A DNA stretch of 64,000 nt, from positions 4,037,466-4,101,465 of the forward strand of contig NC_036459.1 in assembly GCF_002775205.1 (NCBI RefSeq). The letters are read 5' to 3'. This stretch comes from Xiphophorus maculatus. Lineage: Eukaryota; Chordata; Actinopteri; Cyprinodontiformes; Poeciliidae. Below, in pieces: positions 37,059 through 48,566 of this stretch (the first letter of the stretch is position 1; the number at the start of each line of letters is the position of its first letter). A program made the position numbers and the translations under genes. Below the pieces are notes generated by a model. That model ran no database searches, was not told where the DNA came from, and saw only the letters and a list, made by a program, of their open reading frames with translations.

Positions 37059-37352
37059 TCAAACATTAAAGTTCTCTAAAGTATTAAACACTGACCTGAA
37101 CTTAATCCCCTGTACTTCTGTCACATCCTCTCTTTCCAGCTGTTTAGTGGCAGATCGATACGTTTCTGGAGTCCGCTCTGGTCCGATGATGGCTGGATTT
37201 TCACTCTGAAATTCAGACCGAGTAATCAGACAATATCTGCAGAAGTACTGAGATGTACTGACATTTTCCGTAAAACCCCCGATGCGGCGAGAGCCCGGGT
37301 TGTCTCCGGCGATGCAATACGGTGCTCCTTTCGCGACTGATTCGTCTGCCAT
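37059..37352 (-). mobile_element. Transposon-type ORF fragment (GDN / YFCRYC domain)
   Basis: A 97-codon minus-strand frame with AGDNPGSRRIGGFTE, YFCRYCLITRSEF and GIKFRSVFNTL. I recall this protein type as repeated many times in fish genomes next to C2H2 fingers, so it is probably transposon-encoded; the superfamily is not established. The 45.8-kb fragment (TGDNLGLHCLFGF) is a relative. Confidence 0.6.
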
Positions 37353-37719
37353 AGTTATCCCATTCTCCTCTAGTATTTACAAGTCAGTCAACAGTTCTGA
37401 AAAAACTCTGGAATGGCCAAATTCCTTGAAATCCTTCTCTCTGCACAACAAGACCGACCGCATATGATCGGTCTTTGATCGGACATGGGGTGGCATATTG
37501 AGTAGAGAAAAGTAAACGGCAAAGATCTTGTGCTTTTTTTCTTTTGCAGATCCCAAAGAACCAGAGAACCAGCTTGAGAGATTTTTGGTTTTCTTGAAAA
37601 AAATACATTGGACGTAAACACCTTACCGTCGTCACGGTCGGAGAGAACATCGGCTTTTGAAACGCCGTGAGCCATCGTTAGACCCTGCCAATATTTGGAA
37701 TCTAACGTACCTTTTAACT

Positions 37720-38465
37720 AGGCCTGTCGCGATAAACGATAAATCAATTAATCCTACGATAAATTAAAACTATCCACGTCATTTCAATTATCGGCATTAT
37801 CGTCTCTTCCGGCCTCCGAATGAAAAAAGGCTCAACTCCGGTGCTCTCCGCTGACCCTCCTTTCTCATTTCCTCAGTGTAAAGCCCAGCGCACACGACAC
37901 GATCTTAGAGCTGTCGGCCGATTGTCGGCCCATTTTCAAAACCTGAGAGACCAAACATTAGCCGACAGAAATCCTAGGTTTAACGGTTCGATCGGTTCGG
38001 TCCTGCCGTGTGGTGTCCAACAATGGGCACAAAATAATGGCTACAAGTCCAGTGAACTAATTTTAAAACCAGGCATTAATCAATGCTTTACTACAATCTA
38101 CCTGCAATGCATGTTGCTAGTGTCAGCGTAAAGTCCTGCCTGAATGAAAATCATTAACGAAGAACAGCTGAAAAGTTACCGGGTTTATCAACTGCGGTAG
38201 CAATTTCGCTCCAGCTCCTCCTCTTGTCATTTCTACATTCTTTGCGTGTTGAATAAACATTAATGTTGTTTCCACGTATCATCTCCGATGTCCGCTGGAC
38301 TTCGTGTTGCGCCGTATCAGCTGTTTGGGATTCCCCGACGTAATTTCCCCTCAGAAAGCACGAGGAGAATCCGCGCTTTCTGATTGGCTGCCTGTCACAT
38401 TCAACAGGGTGCGTTAAGATCCCAGTCGGGGAAAACCCCTGATTTGGATCGGAGCGGCAACGACG
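37720..38465. mobile_element. Fish interspersed DNA-repeat sequence
   Basis: Contains words familiar from abundant fish repeats (gtcgcgataaacgataaatc at 37727, and a GC-rich part around 37875-37945 with cacacgacacgatctt). Probably one or two non-autonomous DNA elements. Ends were not determined. Confidence 0.4.
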
Positions 38466-38467
38466 AT

Positions 38468-38947
38468 CTACCGTAACACACCACACAATCTTAGAAAGAC
38501 CAACGTTTCAAGATTGTTGTATGGGGAAAAATAGGAGCAAAAAATAGCACTTGCAGCACTCTGAGTATCTTCATTACTTGTTTCACAAATCACATTTTCC
38601 AAATAATTTTTATCTTTCCTGGAGATGTGAGAGGTAAAGGAAGATTTTACACGAAACACAGAGGTGCACCCTTTCACAGGGCAAGTTACTTGGCGCCCCT
38701 CTACTATAAGCTCCTTCAAGTGAACAACCAAAGCTTTTATCCCTTCACACTGCCATTTACAAAGTGGAACTGTGTATTTTAATTTCGTTAAACTTGTGCC
38801 CAGAGCAACTCTTGGCATGCTATTATGACGACAATAGAAGTGAACACACTTGAACATACGCCTCGGTTCGTTGCGATGCAGTTTGCGATGGAGAACAAAG
38901 GCTTTAACAGATTTAACTGTTTCTGCACACAGGTTGCATGAATACAT
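38468..38947 (-). mobile_element. C2H2 zinc-finger transposon-type ORF
   Basis: Up to 159 codons from an ATG at 38947. Finger-like parts are CNLC with a later HRKLH, CEGIKALVVHLKEL, and CPVKGCTSVFRVKSSFTSHI. It lies upstream, in minus orientation, of the fragment at 37059-37352 and may be the 5' exon of the same element. A CpG-richer stretch at 39230-39320 could be its promoter side. Copy number was not tested. Confidence 0.55.
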
Positions 38948-39699
38948 CTTAAATATATTACTTCGATGGATAGCTTACAGCGATGGCGATACAAAACGGA
39001 TGTAAGCAATAGCTTTGTGGAGAGGCTAACTTTCCACAACTTCTTTTTCTCCTCGTTTCCCCTGAAATGTCTTTTCAACCAACCGAATGCAACTCAAACT
39101 ATTTGTTTTCTGAAATTTTCCGCAATATTTCCTTACCTGAGAACGAGAGCCGATCCGACGGAGAAGGTTGGATGATGAAGTCTCTGCACAATCTGAGCGG
39201 AATAGCTGGACAAAAACGCGAACCACCGAGTGCGACGGGTCCTCAAATCCACCGCTTCCAAACTTCCGCCAGAACTCCACTTCGCCTGTCCGCGCGGACC
39301 AGGTGCAGGGGCCCCATTAATTAAGACTGACTACAGGCTGCCTGCCAGGGCTACGGGCAGGAAACTTGACTTACATGACTTTTGTTAAACCGAATAAATT
39401 ATATTACAATATAGACTACAAATATCTCTAAAACATTTTCTGTGACTGAGTACAGATTATTTTAATTTATTTGTTAATGAAAGAAAATCCAATATTGGCA
39501 ACAAGATCATTTACAGTACAGAACATTTCGTGGAAAGATATTTAATTTCCATAATTCCATTCAAAAAGTCAAACTTTAGTAGATTCCAGATTCAGGACCC
39601 ACAACTTAAGACGATTGCAAGTATTTGTTTATTTTTACATAATTTGGGCTGTCAGGAGAATTAAATGCAAAGGTTACAGCGCTACTACAATTTCTTTTT

Positions 39700-40045
39700 T
39701 CATTTCCACAACAGTATGCATATTGACAGTTTTGACCTGTATACTTTAGATTAATTATACATGTAAAAATTACGATATACACTGCTAGAAAAATTATAGT
39801 ATATTTTTGTAATTGCCACAGCAGTATGCATATTGAACAGTTTCGAACTGTATACTTTATAATTATTGAATGCAAAAACTACGGTATACATTGCTAGAAA
39901 AATTACGGTATGTTTCTGTAATTGTCACAACAGTATGCATTCTTAACAGCTACTAACTGTATTATTTAAGAAAGATGAGTGCAAAAACTACAGTATGTAC
40001 TACTAGAAAAATTACAGCATATTACTGTTAAAAGTATTACAAGAT
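39700..40045. repeat. Diverged tandem repeat, ~100-120 bp unit
   Basis: Three copies, each with CAGTATGCAT, AACTGTAT and CTAGAAAAATTA, starting near 39707, 39826 and 39925. Confidence 0.7.
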
Positions 40046-40287
40046 TTTTTTTAACAGCAGGGCAATGTAAATTTTCTGAAGGAAAACAGTAAAAATTAAA
40101 TTTTTTCCTAATTATCTTATTTACGGTAATTACTTGTTCAAGAAACAGTCTAAAACTGATTTCCAATTTACAGTTTTAAATTTTCATCGTTTACTTTATT
40201 TAACTGTAAAATTTACGGATATTTTTTATAGTGTTTGGGACTTTAAACCCAACGAACAATCTCTCTTTTGATTGGTTAGCTTGATTG

Positions 40288-40580
40288 CGTCTTAATATAG
40301 ATATTTATGTTTTAGGGACACTTTTTAAGCCTAAAGGTGATTGAACAGCATCCAATCAGATCTGATCTGATCACTAGTCGTACGGCTACGGTTAGCTAAG
40401 GTAAATAGATAGATAGTAACTAGCTAGGTAGCAGATTAAACGCAACAAAATATCCACTCTTCTGATTGGCCAGTTTGGCTATAAATGCAGATTTGAGAAA
40501 AACACCATGTTAAAGCCTAAATCCAGTTAAACTGGCCAAGCATTTGTTCTGTAAAGGAGGGATAGTTAAGAAAGACACAA
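40288..40580. repeat. ~290-bp direct repeat, right copy
   Basis: Right partner of 31023-31315. A shorter related piece (ATCTCTCTTTTGATTGGTTA at 40259 and ATCTCTCTTGTGATTGATTA at 40586) flanks it on both sides, so this copy may belong to a small tandem of ~325 bp. Confidence 0.85.
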
Positions 40581-40599
40581 AACCATCTCTCTTGTGATT

Positions 40600-41200
40600 G
40601 ATTAGTTTAATTGCGCCAAAATCTGGACTTTTTATCCTTAAATGTTTCAATTATTTTGATTTGAGAAAACAGTTTAAAGTTTAAATTTGTCAAAATAGCC
40701 CTATTAATCATTTATGTGATTTCATGACAAAATTTGAAACTTTAAACAAAAATCATTGCCTCCTTTCAAATTTATTCAGTTAGAACATATTGTGCACTGT
40801 GAGATAAAAAATATCTTAACACAACATAACAACATAAAGCACATTCCCCAAAAGGACAACACTTACAAAGGTTCCCCAGTTGCTCAAGACATTTGGTTCA
40901 ATTAAATTATTTCTGTGAAATTCTTATATTTATGGAGCAAATGAGTCTGCAGGGCATTTTCCTGGAAAAACGTGATGTTATAAATTTAAATGGCACGTGA
41001 CATTAGTGAGATGTGTGGTTTATGAACAGTTGCTGATCATTTTATTTTAATTTGCTTCTTTAAGAAAAAAAAACAAAAAATAGAGCATCAGCTATACAGA
41101 ATGCTGCAGGAATTATCCATTTTATTTTTACAAACTGTTGTAAAAATATTTCGTCTGAGTGAGACCTCCTCCACGACGGAGTACTACGGCCATACTAAGA
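40600..41200. other. AT-rich spacer
   Basis: No gene or clear repeat recognised. Confidence 0.5.
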
Positions 41201-41204
41201 ACAA

Positions 41205-41535
41205 ATAAACAAAATAAAATTACAAGAATAAAAGTCGAAATAATGAAAATAAAGTCGTATTTTGAGAATAGTCGTAATACTTCAAGAATAAATTCATAAT
41301 ACAAGAATGGTCATGTTTCAAAGATAAAGTCAAACAAATACGAGAATAATCATATTTTGAGGATAAAGTTATATTATCAGAAAAGTCAAAATAATATGAG
41401 AAATAAGTTATGTTTTGAAAATGAAGTCATAATAATTCAACAAAAAGTTTAACTATTATGAAAATAAAGTCGTGATATGAATATTCTCATTATTTCAACT
41501 TTATTCTCTGACAAGTTTATTCTTGTCAATTTTTT
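41205..41535. repeat. AATAAAGTC-type minisatellite
   Basis: Loose tandem of AGAATAAAGTCGTAAT-like words, ending in inverted words (tttattctctgacaagttta). This simple repeat type is common in fish. Confidence 0.75.
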
Positions 41536-41671
41536 TTATTATTATTTTCAATATGTCGCCCTAATTTGCTGGACTCCTTGAAGCAAAGTCTGCACAAACT
41601 GAAATATTAAACTCTCCTTACAGCTTTAAGCTTAAATTAAAATGTGGGTGAAGACAGATTTTAAGGCTGGT

Positions 41672-41887
41672 TCAATAAAGTACCGGGCTCTCTGTTGCCG
41701 GGGTTACGGGGCGCAGCTGGCCGCGGTGCATGCGCTCGTTGAAGCGCAGCTGGCTGCCGTCCTGCAGCTTGCGCACGGCTATCCGGGCGATGCTGTGGGA
41801 GTCGTCCAGGCCGCAGTGAGGCCGGCCTTCGTATTTCATGCCGAGCTTTTCCAACATGGTGCTCAGCTTCGTCTGCGTGCGTGGGAC
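41672..41887 (-). CDS. eri1: ERI1 exoribonuclease, isolated last exon
   Basis: ERI1 is a DEDDh 3'-5' exonuclease that trims histone mRNA ends, 5.8S rRNA and small RNAs. This exon reads 71 codons plus TGA from an acceptor (ttcctccag, 41888-41896): VPRTQTKLSTMLEKLGM, then GRPHCGLDDSHSIARIAV and FNERMHRGQL. That matches the C-terminal exon of vertebrate ERI1 and keeps the H-x4-D exonuclease motif (HCGLDD). It is GC-rich against AT-rich surroundings. No other eri1 exon was found up to the cacna2d4 3' end at 49967, so it is either a stranded duplicate exon or the end of a gene whose other exons were displaced. The open frame itself is undamaged. Confidence 0.85.
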   Translation of the reverse strand, partial: VPRTQTKLSTMLEKLGMKYEGRPHCGLDDSHSIARIAVRKLQDGSQLRFNERMHRGQLRPVTPATESPVLY

Positions 41888-42179
41888 CTGGAGGAAACGA
41901 GGGGTGCGAGTTTAAAAGCCGTGGCAAACATCAGAAAATGTTGAAAGAAGAAATTCAATCGAGCAAAAGTCATCTCTAAGTGATTAAGCTTAGGTTTAGC
42001 TGAGTGAGATTGCTTAAAAACAAGATCACAAATTTCTTGTTCTTGCTTGTTTCTTTTCTAATTAAGAAATGACCAGAAAAACGTCTTTTTTTAAAAATCC
42101 CGAGTTGTACAATGAAACATCAGGGCCAGGCTACAAACCCGTCGGAAAACCCGTTCACCGCGACCGAACTGTCCGAAAA

Positions 42180-43075
42180 GTGACTTACCATACTTTGACG
42201 TCGAAAATGTCAAAAAAATGACATACCATACTTTGACGTAGAAAATGTCCAAAAAACGTCATACTACACTATGATGTCGAAAACGTCATACTACACTATG
42301 ATGTCGAAAACGTCATACTACACTATGATGTCGAAAACGTCATACTACACTATGATGTCGAAAACGTCATACTACACTATGATGTCGAAAACGTCATACT
42401 ACACTATGATGTCGAAAACGTCAAAAAAATGACAGTATACTTTGACGTCGAAAACGTCAAAAAAATGACAGTATACTTTGACGTCGAAAACGTCAAAAAA
42501 ATGACAGTATACTTTGACGTCAAACGTCAAAAAAATGACAGTATACTTTGACGTCAAACGTCAAAAAAATGACATACCATACTATGACGTGGAAAATGTC
42601 AAAAAAACGTCATACTACACTATGATGTCGAAAACGTCATACTACACTATGATGTTGAAAACGTCATAAAAATGACAGTATACTATGACGTCGAAAACGT
42701 CTGAAAAATGACATACCATACTTTGACGTCGAAAATGTCAAAAGAATTACATACCATACTATGACGTCGAAAATGTCAAAAAAATGACATACCATACTTT
42801 GACGTCGAAAATGTCAAAAAAATGACATACCATACTTTGACGTCGAAAATGTCAAAAAAATGACATACCATACTTTGACGTCGAAAATGTCAAAAAAATG
42901 ACATACCATACTTTGATGTCAAAAATGTCAAAAAAATGACATACCATACTTTGACGTCAAAAATGTCAAAAAAATGACATACCATACTTTGACGTCAAAA
43001 ATGTCAAAAAAATGACATACCATACTATGACGTCGAAAATGTCAAAAAAATGACTTACTATACTTTAATGAAGAC
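42180..43075. repeat. TGACGTC satellite, block 1
   Basis: Tandem units of three sizes: ~28 bp (CATACTACACTATGATGTCG, about seven copies at 42267-42420), ~36 bp with ATGACAGTATACTTTGACGT, and ~38 bp with ATGACATACCATACTTTGAC. Many units contain TGACGTC, and some the full palindrome TGACGTCA. Confidence 0.95.
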
Positions 43076-43079
43076 TGAA

Positions 43080-43867
43080 GCTGGTTCAGTTGTGGATAAA
43101 CAATCACTCCAGGGTGATCAGCTGTTCGGGTTAGAACAGCTGATATATATGTTCAGGTGAGTTAGTGAAAGAAGAGAATGTCCAAGTCCAGAATTGAGCT
43201 TTACTTGGGTTTTAATTAGCTCTGGAGGTTCAGCTATACATATAAGGGCACAGGTGTGTGTGTGGCGTGTGTGTGGTTTCCTATAAAGATAAACAAATAC
43301 AAATTATGAGAATTTGTCTGTAAACCCTTTCACAAATAAACCTAATTTCCACAAATGAATAAATGTGTTAATGTCTGACTATGAGAATGTAAATAATAAT
43401 TATACATACATAGTAATAATAAACCCTGCAAATAATAGTGTCACACGGTAAACATACAAGAGAAATAACGCATTTCAATTGCACATGGTAACACAAATAA
43501 CAGCTGCAACTAATTAACCGAGCTTAATAGCTTAATGCTAAACGGCTAACTTTTAGCTCTCAACAATACAAGTAAAATACACCAAACGACTATAATACTC
43601 AACGGGACAAAGCACAACTACAGCTTTTAGACATTGACGAAACCGAACTAAATCAACAACAGTATTACTTACATTCAATGGACGCACACAATAGAAAGAA
43701 GTTATGAACGAAGTCAGCCTTGAGAACCGCAACACTCTACTCAAAACAAGCTGTAACAAATATGAACATGAAGCCACCCAGTGGCTGAAATAAAATACTG
43801 CACCTAAAATACTTTGATGAAGAAATCTAAACTAGAGGGCTGAAAACAAATAATTAACAGTCTTTTG
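43080..43867. mobile_element. Insertion within the satellite, class uncertain
   Basis: Non-satellite DNA between two satellite blocks. The edges share ACTTT(A/G)ATGAAGA (about 43062 and 43810), suggesting a duplicated target. AATAAA near 43789 followed by CTGCA could be an LTR end. No coding recognised. Confidence 0.45.
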
Positions 43868-44096
43868 TACATATACTATGATGTAGAAAATGTCAGAAAA
43901 GTGACTTACCATACTTTGACATCGAAAATGTCAAAAAAATGACATACCATACTATGACGTCGAAAATGTCCAAAAAATGACATACCATACTATGTCGAAA
44001 ATGTCCGAAAAGTGACATACCATACTTTGACGTCAAAAATGTCAAAAAAAATGACATACCATATTATGATGTCGAAAATGTCCAAAAAAGGACACA
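43868..44096. repeat. TGACGTC satellite, block 2
   Basis: Six diverged ~38-bp units continuing block 1 in the same orientation. Confidence 0.92.
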
Positions 44097-45238
44097 TGTA
44101 ACAGTTAAGGGCTAGGCATCTAACTGCGGCTACATAAGCAGCATTGGAAGAGTGGCCTTTTATGGAGCCTGAGGTGTGAAAAAACAGGAGGCAGTGCTTT
44201 TAGTTTTGGTGAATATATATTAAGTGATTTGAATAAAAAAAACATACAATTACAATAACACAATGAGACACATGAGAATTGACTCAGAATAAATTGATTT
44301 CCAAATCATAAAGTCAATAGTCCATTCCTAGCTCGCCACCTTTCGATCCAGATGAGGATCTAATCCGACAGGTGGAGAAAAAAAAATCCCGACCTAAAAG
44401 GTCAGAAAACCCATTAAGTGTTTTATCAGAAACAATTATGTACAAATATAATACAAAGGAAATAATTTTTAAATTTAAACGTCTAGTTTATGCATACTAT
44501 GCATTTGCATACTATGCATTTGCATTTGCATTCTAATTAATGCAAATGCAATAATTAGATTCCTAATAATTAAACAAACATTTCAATCAGGTTAAATTAA
44601 CCATAATTTAAATAAAACAAAACAAAACTATCACATTTCAACTAATCAATTTAAAGTTAAAGTGCTAAAGTTAAAGTGCACTTCCAAAATATCAATCAAG
44701 AAAAATAAAATAAATTAATTGTCAAATACTCAAGCAAGTGAGGGAAGGAAAATAAATAAATATACTGTGCAATATCAACTTAAGTGTAGCTACATTCTGT
44801 TCTGATCAATTTTATTTTAAACTTCAGTACCTCAGCATCAATGTAAAGGTGTCAGAATACGCACAAAATTCAGCAACAAGTTACCTTTTAGAAGAGAGTG
44901 GGGCGTACTTAGCCACAATCAGCACTGACAGAATCCTGGTGACGGTCCAGGTAAACAATGCCAGTGATTCTAATAAAATAACGCTCCAATGAGCAATCGA
45001 GCAGAAGTACCACATGAAAAAGTAATACTGTTAACAAATAACAAACTCACCCAGCAATCAAATTAATAGGTTCAAAGATTTTTGGAGAAATACCTGAGGA
45101 AGACGCCAACAGCAAGCCACAATCAGTGGAACAGGTGAGGATCTTTTACTGCGCACTGGAGGCGTGGCTTAGCAGAGTTCGGGCAACACAGGAAGTGGGC
45201 CCGCAAAAATAAAAGTCCTTTACTAATTGCGGGTTACA
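44097..45238 (+). mobile_element. Probable solo LTR inside the satellite
   Basis: Starts TGTAAC and ends GTTACA (inverted), with AATAAA at 45208 about 25 bp before the end. CACA at 44093-44096 and 45239-45242 would be the target duplication. Removing the element joins the flanks into a normal satellite unit. Octamer-like ATTTGCAT words cluster near 44500-44560. No coding seen. Confidence 0.7.
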
Positions 45239-45623
45239 CACAGTATACTATGACGTCGAAAATGTCCAAAAAATGACATACCATACTATGACGTCGAAAA
45301 TGTCCAAAAAAAAAATGACATACTATACTATGACGTCAAAAATGTCCAAAAAATAACATACCATACTTTGACGTCGAAAATGTTAAAAAATGACATACCA
45401 TACTATGACGTCGAAAATGTAAAAAAAAATGACATACTATACTATGATGTCGAAAATGTCCGAAAAGAGACTTACCATACTTTGACGTCGAAAATGTCAA
45501 AAAAATGACATACCATACTATGACGTCGAAAATGTCAAAAAAATGACATAGTATACTAATATGTCAAAAATGTCCAAAAAATGACATACCATACTTTGAC
45601 GTCAAAAATGTCAAAAAAATGAC
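45239..45623. repeat. TGACGTC satellite, block 3
   Basis: About ten ~38-bp units, same orientation as blocks 1 and 2, stopping exactly where a coding fragment of a transposon-type protein begins. Confidence 0.92.
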
Positions 45624-45846
45624 AAAACCAAACAGACAGTGAAGACCAAGGTTGTCACCAGTAACTTGGACAATAGTTCCACGTACTGGCTCATCATACA
45701 GGGGAACAGTAATTCCATGCCTCTCCAGGATTTTAACATCCTCCACAATCGGATCAAGTATCTTAGAGAAGCCATAAGTTTTAATGTCATGCACATGAAA
45801 CAGAGAGACTAAGTGAATATTGTCTAGAGCAGAATTGTATTTGGAG
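45624..45846 (-). mobile_element. Transposon-type ORF fragment (GDN domain)
   Basis: On the minus strand: ALDNIHLVSLFHVHDIKTYG, then LDPIVEDVKILERHGITVPL and VTGDNLGLHCLFGF. It is related to the fragment at 37059-37352 (AGDNPGSRRIGGF). Reading passes straight into satellite after GF, so the ORF is cut by the satellite or by a lost intron border. Confidence 0.6.
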
Positions 45847-45905
45847 AAAAATTTTGCAGTGTGAAATATATAGCTCCCAATTTATGTATTCCCCTTTTTG
45901 ATCCT

Positions 45906-46248
45906 TGTCGTGGAAAAAAACTATTTCCAAGCGCTGTTCAGGTGAAATCACTTAATCAGGTTTATTCATATATTGTGCACAATACAGAGAACTTGTAGGA
46001 CAATCAGTAACGAAGCAGGTCTGGATGAAAAACTCTGCCAGGCAGAGACAACACATGAGTTTTATACAAAGGGATAAGGGATCCTAAGCATGGGAAACAG
46101 ACTGGTTCCCATGCAGCTTTGAAAAACAACGTCCAACCTTGAACATGTAACCAAAATAATTTAACTTGGTGGGAATATACTGGAACTTAGAATAAACATA
46201 TAGCAATACAACTAGCAGGTGTGACCTTACTTTAATTTTTCCACTACA
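45906..46248 (-). mobile_element. LTR of a retrovirus-like element, minus strand
   Basis: Ends are inverted (TGTCGTGG at 45906, CCACTACA at 46241-46248). Immediately outside at 46249-46262 the minus strand shows a polypurine tract (AAAAGGGGGG), as expected before a 3' LTR. No second LTR was found. Confidence 0.6.
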
Positions 46249-47080
46249 TTTCCCCCCTTTTGATTATAAGTAAATATGTAATATTTAATATTAATCATAC
46301 GTCGAATTTATTCCATCCCACTGATTATATAAAAGGAAATTTCTACAATTTTTATGGTGACAAGTAAAGATTATCCCAGACATTTTAAGACATTACATAT
46401 CCATTTAGTCATTGAAACATTATTCTGTACGATGAAACAAAAACATATACGCAAGATACGAAAAACCTACCGGCAGTCATCCATTCATCCCTGTAACCAT
46501 ATGATTGTGTTTGGTAGGAAAAGTTATCCTGCAACCCCTCCTTCCCAGGGAGGCAGTCCTCTATATGTTTTGTCATCTTTAAGAAAACTTCAAAAAGAGA
46601 AATTTGAAATAATGTATTTGGAAATAAACACCAGAGGAATACCAACCCATTTTCTAAGTAATATTTCTAATTGCTTTAATAAGTAATTATTTTAATCCCA
46701 AATTCTTCTCTGCAAATAAAATTGCTCTGGACGTTGTCCTCCTAGGTGTCAGAAGTTGTTGAACTGGATACTTGGTAGAGTGAATTTTTGCTACTCACTC
46801 TGTTGTTTCAGATTTAGAGTTGTGATCTAGATAGGTATTACAGACAGGTAGTCCTTCACAGTGTGGATTTAGGTTGCTCCTTCCTTCCTGGACTTTAGCA
46901 GGTGCGTTGGTCATGAGTTACACCTGCAATAGCCTCTGGAACGGCCTCTGCTAGCGGTTGGAGTTCCAGTCCTTCCTCTGGAAATCCCTCATCAAGACCC
47001 GTCAGCTGGTCTGATGGCTGCAGCAGCACTTTGGCAGGAAATGGCAGGAAGGTTTTCACTGTCTGTGAGGCTTGACATAC
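46249..47080 (-). mobile_element. Probable internal part of the same LTR element
   Basis: Non-satellite DNA next to the polypurine tract. A minus-strand reading near 47060-46910 is open for about 55 codons and then stops. It is not assignable to gag, pol or env by eye. The copy looks truncated at the satellite near 47080. Confidence 0.4.
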
Positions 47081-47084
47081 TATA

Positions 47085-47335
47085 TAGTCATACTAAACTA
47101 TGACAAAATTTTTCATGTTTTCTACATCATACTATACTATGACAAATCTTTTTGCTTTCGATGTCATACTAAACTGACATTTTTTCATGTTTTCGACATC
47201 ATACTAAACTATGGCTAAATTTTTCATATTTTTGACATCATTCTGAACTATCGCTGAATTTTTCATGTTTTCGACGTCATACTATACTATGACAAAATTT
47301 TTTGTGTTTTTTGTGCCTGTAAGTTTATACTGGAT
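47085..47335. repeat. Satellite relative, inverted and diverged
   Basis: Units such as TTTTCGACGTCATACTATAC are the reverse complement of the 42-45.6 kb satellite. A further short piece in the original orientation lies at 47515-47600. Confidence 0.75.
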
Positions 47336-47649
47336 GTCATAGTGTTAAAAGTAACATATCAGTAAATAAGGATATGATTGAAGAGTTAAACTCATTTAGT
47401 TAAATAACAGTTCTTTTTCTGCTAGTTTTAGAGCCAAGAAAAACCTAAGCTCAGAAAGTGCATAAAATCATCAACATCCTTAAGGATGGTACATCATAAA
47501 GAATGATTAGGCAACATGCTATGATGTCGAAAAAGACTTAAAAATGACATATATACTATGACGTCAAAAATAAGGCCAAATGACACATACTTTATACTAT
47601 GTATTAAGCCATAGTATGTAAATGTTTCAAACAGCATACTTACCTGCAA

Positions 47650-47832
47650 CTCCATAATCCTAGTAAGTTGTTTTACCATCCTCCAGGTTTGCCAGCGTAC
47701 TTCACGTTTAGAACCTCTGGAAGAGGTCCAGGGTCCGATTCCCAGTCAAAGTCTTTCTGCATGGAGTTTGCTAGTTCTCCATACATATTGTTCTTATGTT
47801 CCTCAGTGCAAGCACTGCTATTTGTCACAGAC
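47650..47832 (-). mobile_element. Transposon-type exon cut by an LTR
   Basis: A minus-strand frame with FDWESDPGPLPEVLNVKYAG, then in another frame VKQLTRIMELQ followed by a good donor (gtaagt at 47644-47639). Probably a 5' exon of the element whose later part is at 45624-45846. The solo LTR at 47833 interrupts it. Confidence 0.45.
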
Positions 47833-48566
47833 TGTGATGGCCAAATCCATGGCCACACTCTGTCGGTAACTCTTTTTTATGCAGAGTTTATTTTTTCATA
47901 CAAACACAACACTTTAGTTTCAATAAAAACATTTATTAGTTGATTTGAATGCATTTGTTCGATTTGTTAGCGCGCACATTTAGTTAACATATGTATTTAT
48001 ATCAACTTAAAATGAATTTTGTTTGCTTAAGATTAATTCTGTTTGTTTTCCCACCGGTACTTACCTGCCTTGGAGTTACCAGACAAAGGATGGGGGCCAG
48101 GGCTCAGCAGGCTTACATGCTGATTGGACTGAACCACTAGTTCCTGCTGGCAGGGGGAATTTGTAGTTTCTTTCTTTAGATAAGTTTTGTATTTAAGTAA
48201 ATATTAGTATTTAAAGTTTAATATTTTTGATTTTCAGTTTTGGGTCTTTAGTTTAGCCAAACTTAGCTGTACTGTTATTTGTTTTGTGTTATTTGTAATT
48301 GTATTCTGTTTACTTACCCCTATTGTGTCTTAATTGGTCTGATCAGCCAGTATATAAACCCTGTGTGTCATTTCTTTGTTAGGTCAGTTATGTTTGTTTG
48401 TGCAGCCAGTTTGTTTACATTTTTTGCCTGAGTTCAGTTTTGTTTCTTTGACCTCTTTTATGAGCTCAGTTTATCTTTTGTTATTTAGAATCTTTGGGTT
48501 AAAATAAAAACCCTATTTTTCTAATATGTCCTGTGACTCCTCCTGTTTTTAACTCGGTCCATCACA
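47833..48566 (+). mobile_element. Solo LTR with 5-bp target duplication
   Basis: Starts TGTGATGG and ends CCATCACA (perfect 8-bp inversion), flanked by CAGAC at 47828-47832 and 48567-48571. TATATAAA at 48351 and AATAAA at 48503 sit where an LTR promoter and poly(A) signal should. No internal region, so a recombined solo LTR, possibly Gypsy-type from its length. Confidence 0.88.

Noticed and set aside
42180..43075. CRISPR array
   Set aside because: Head-to-tail repeats without unique spacers, in a vertebrate genome.
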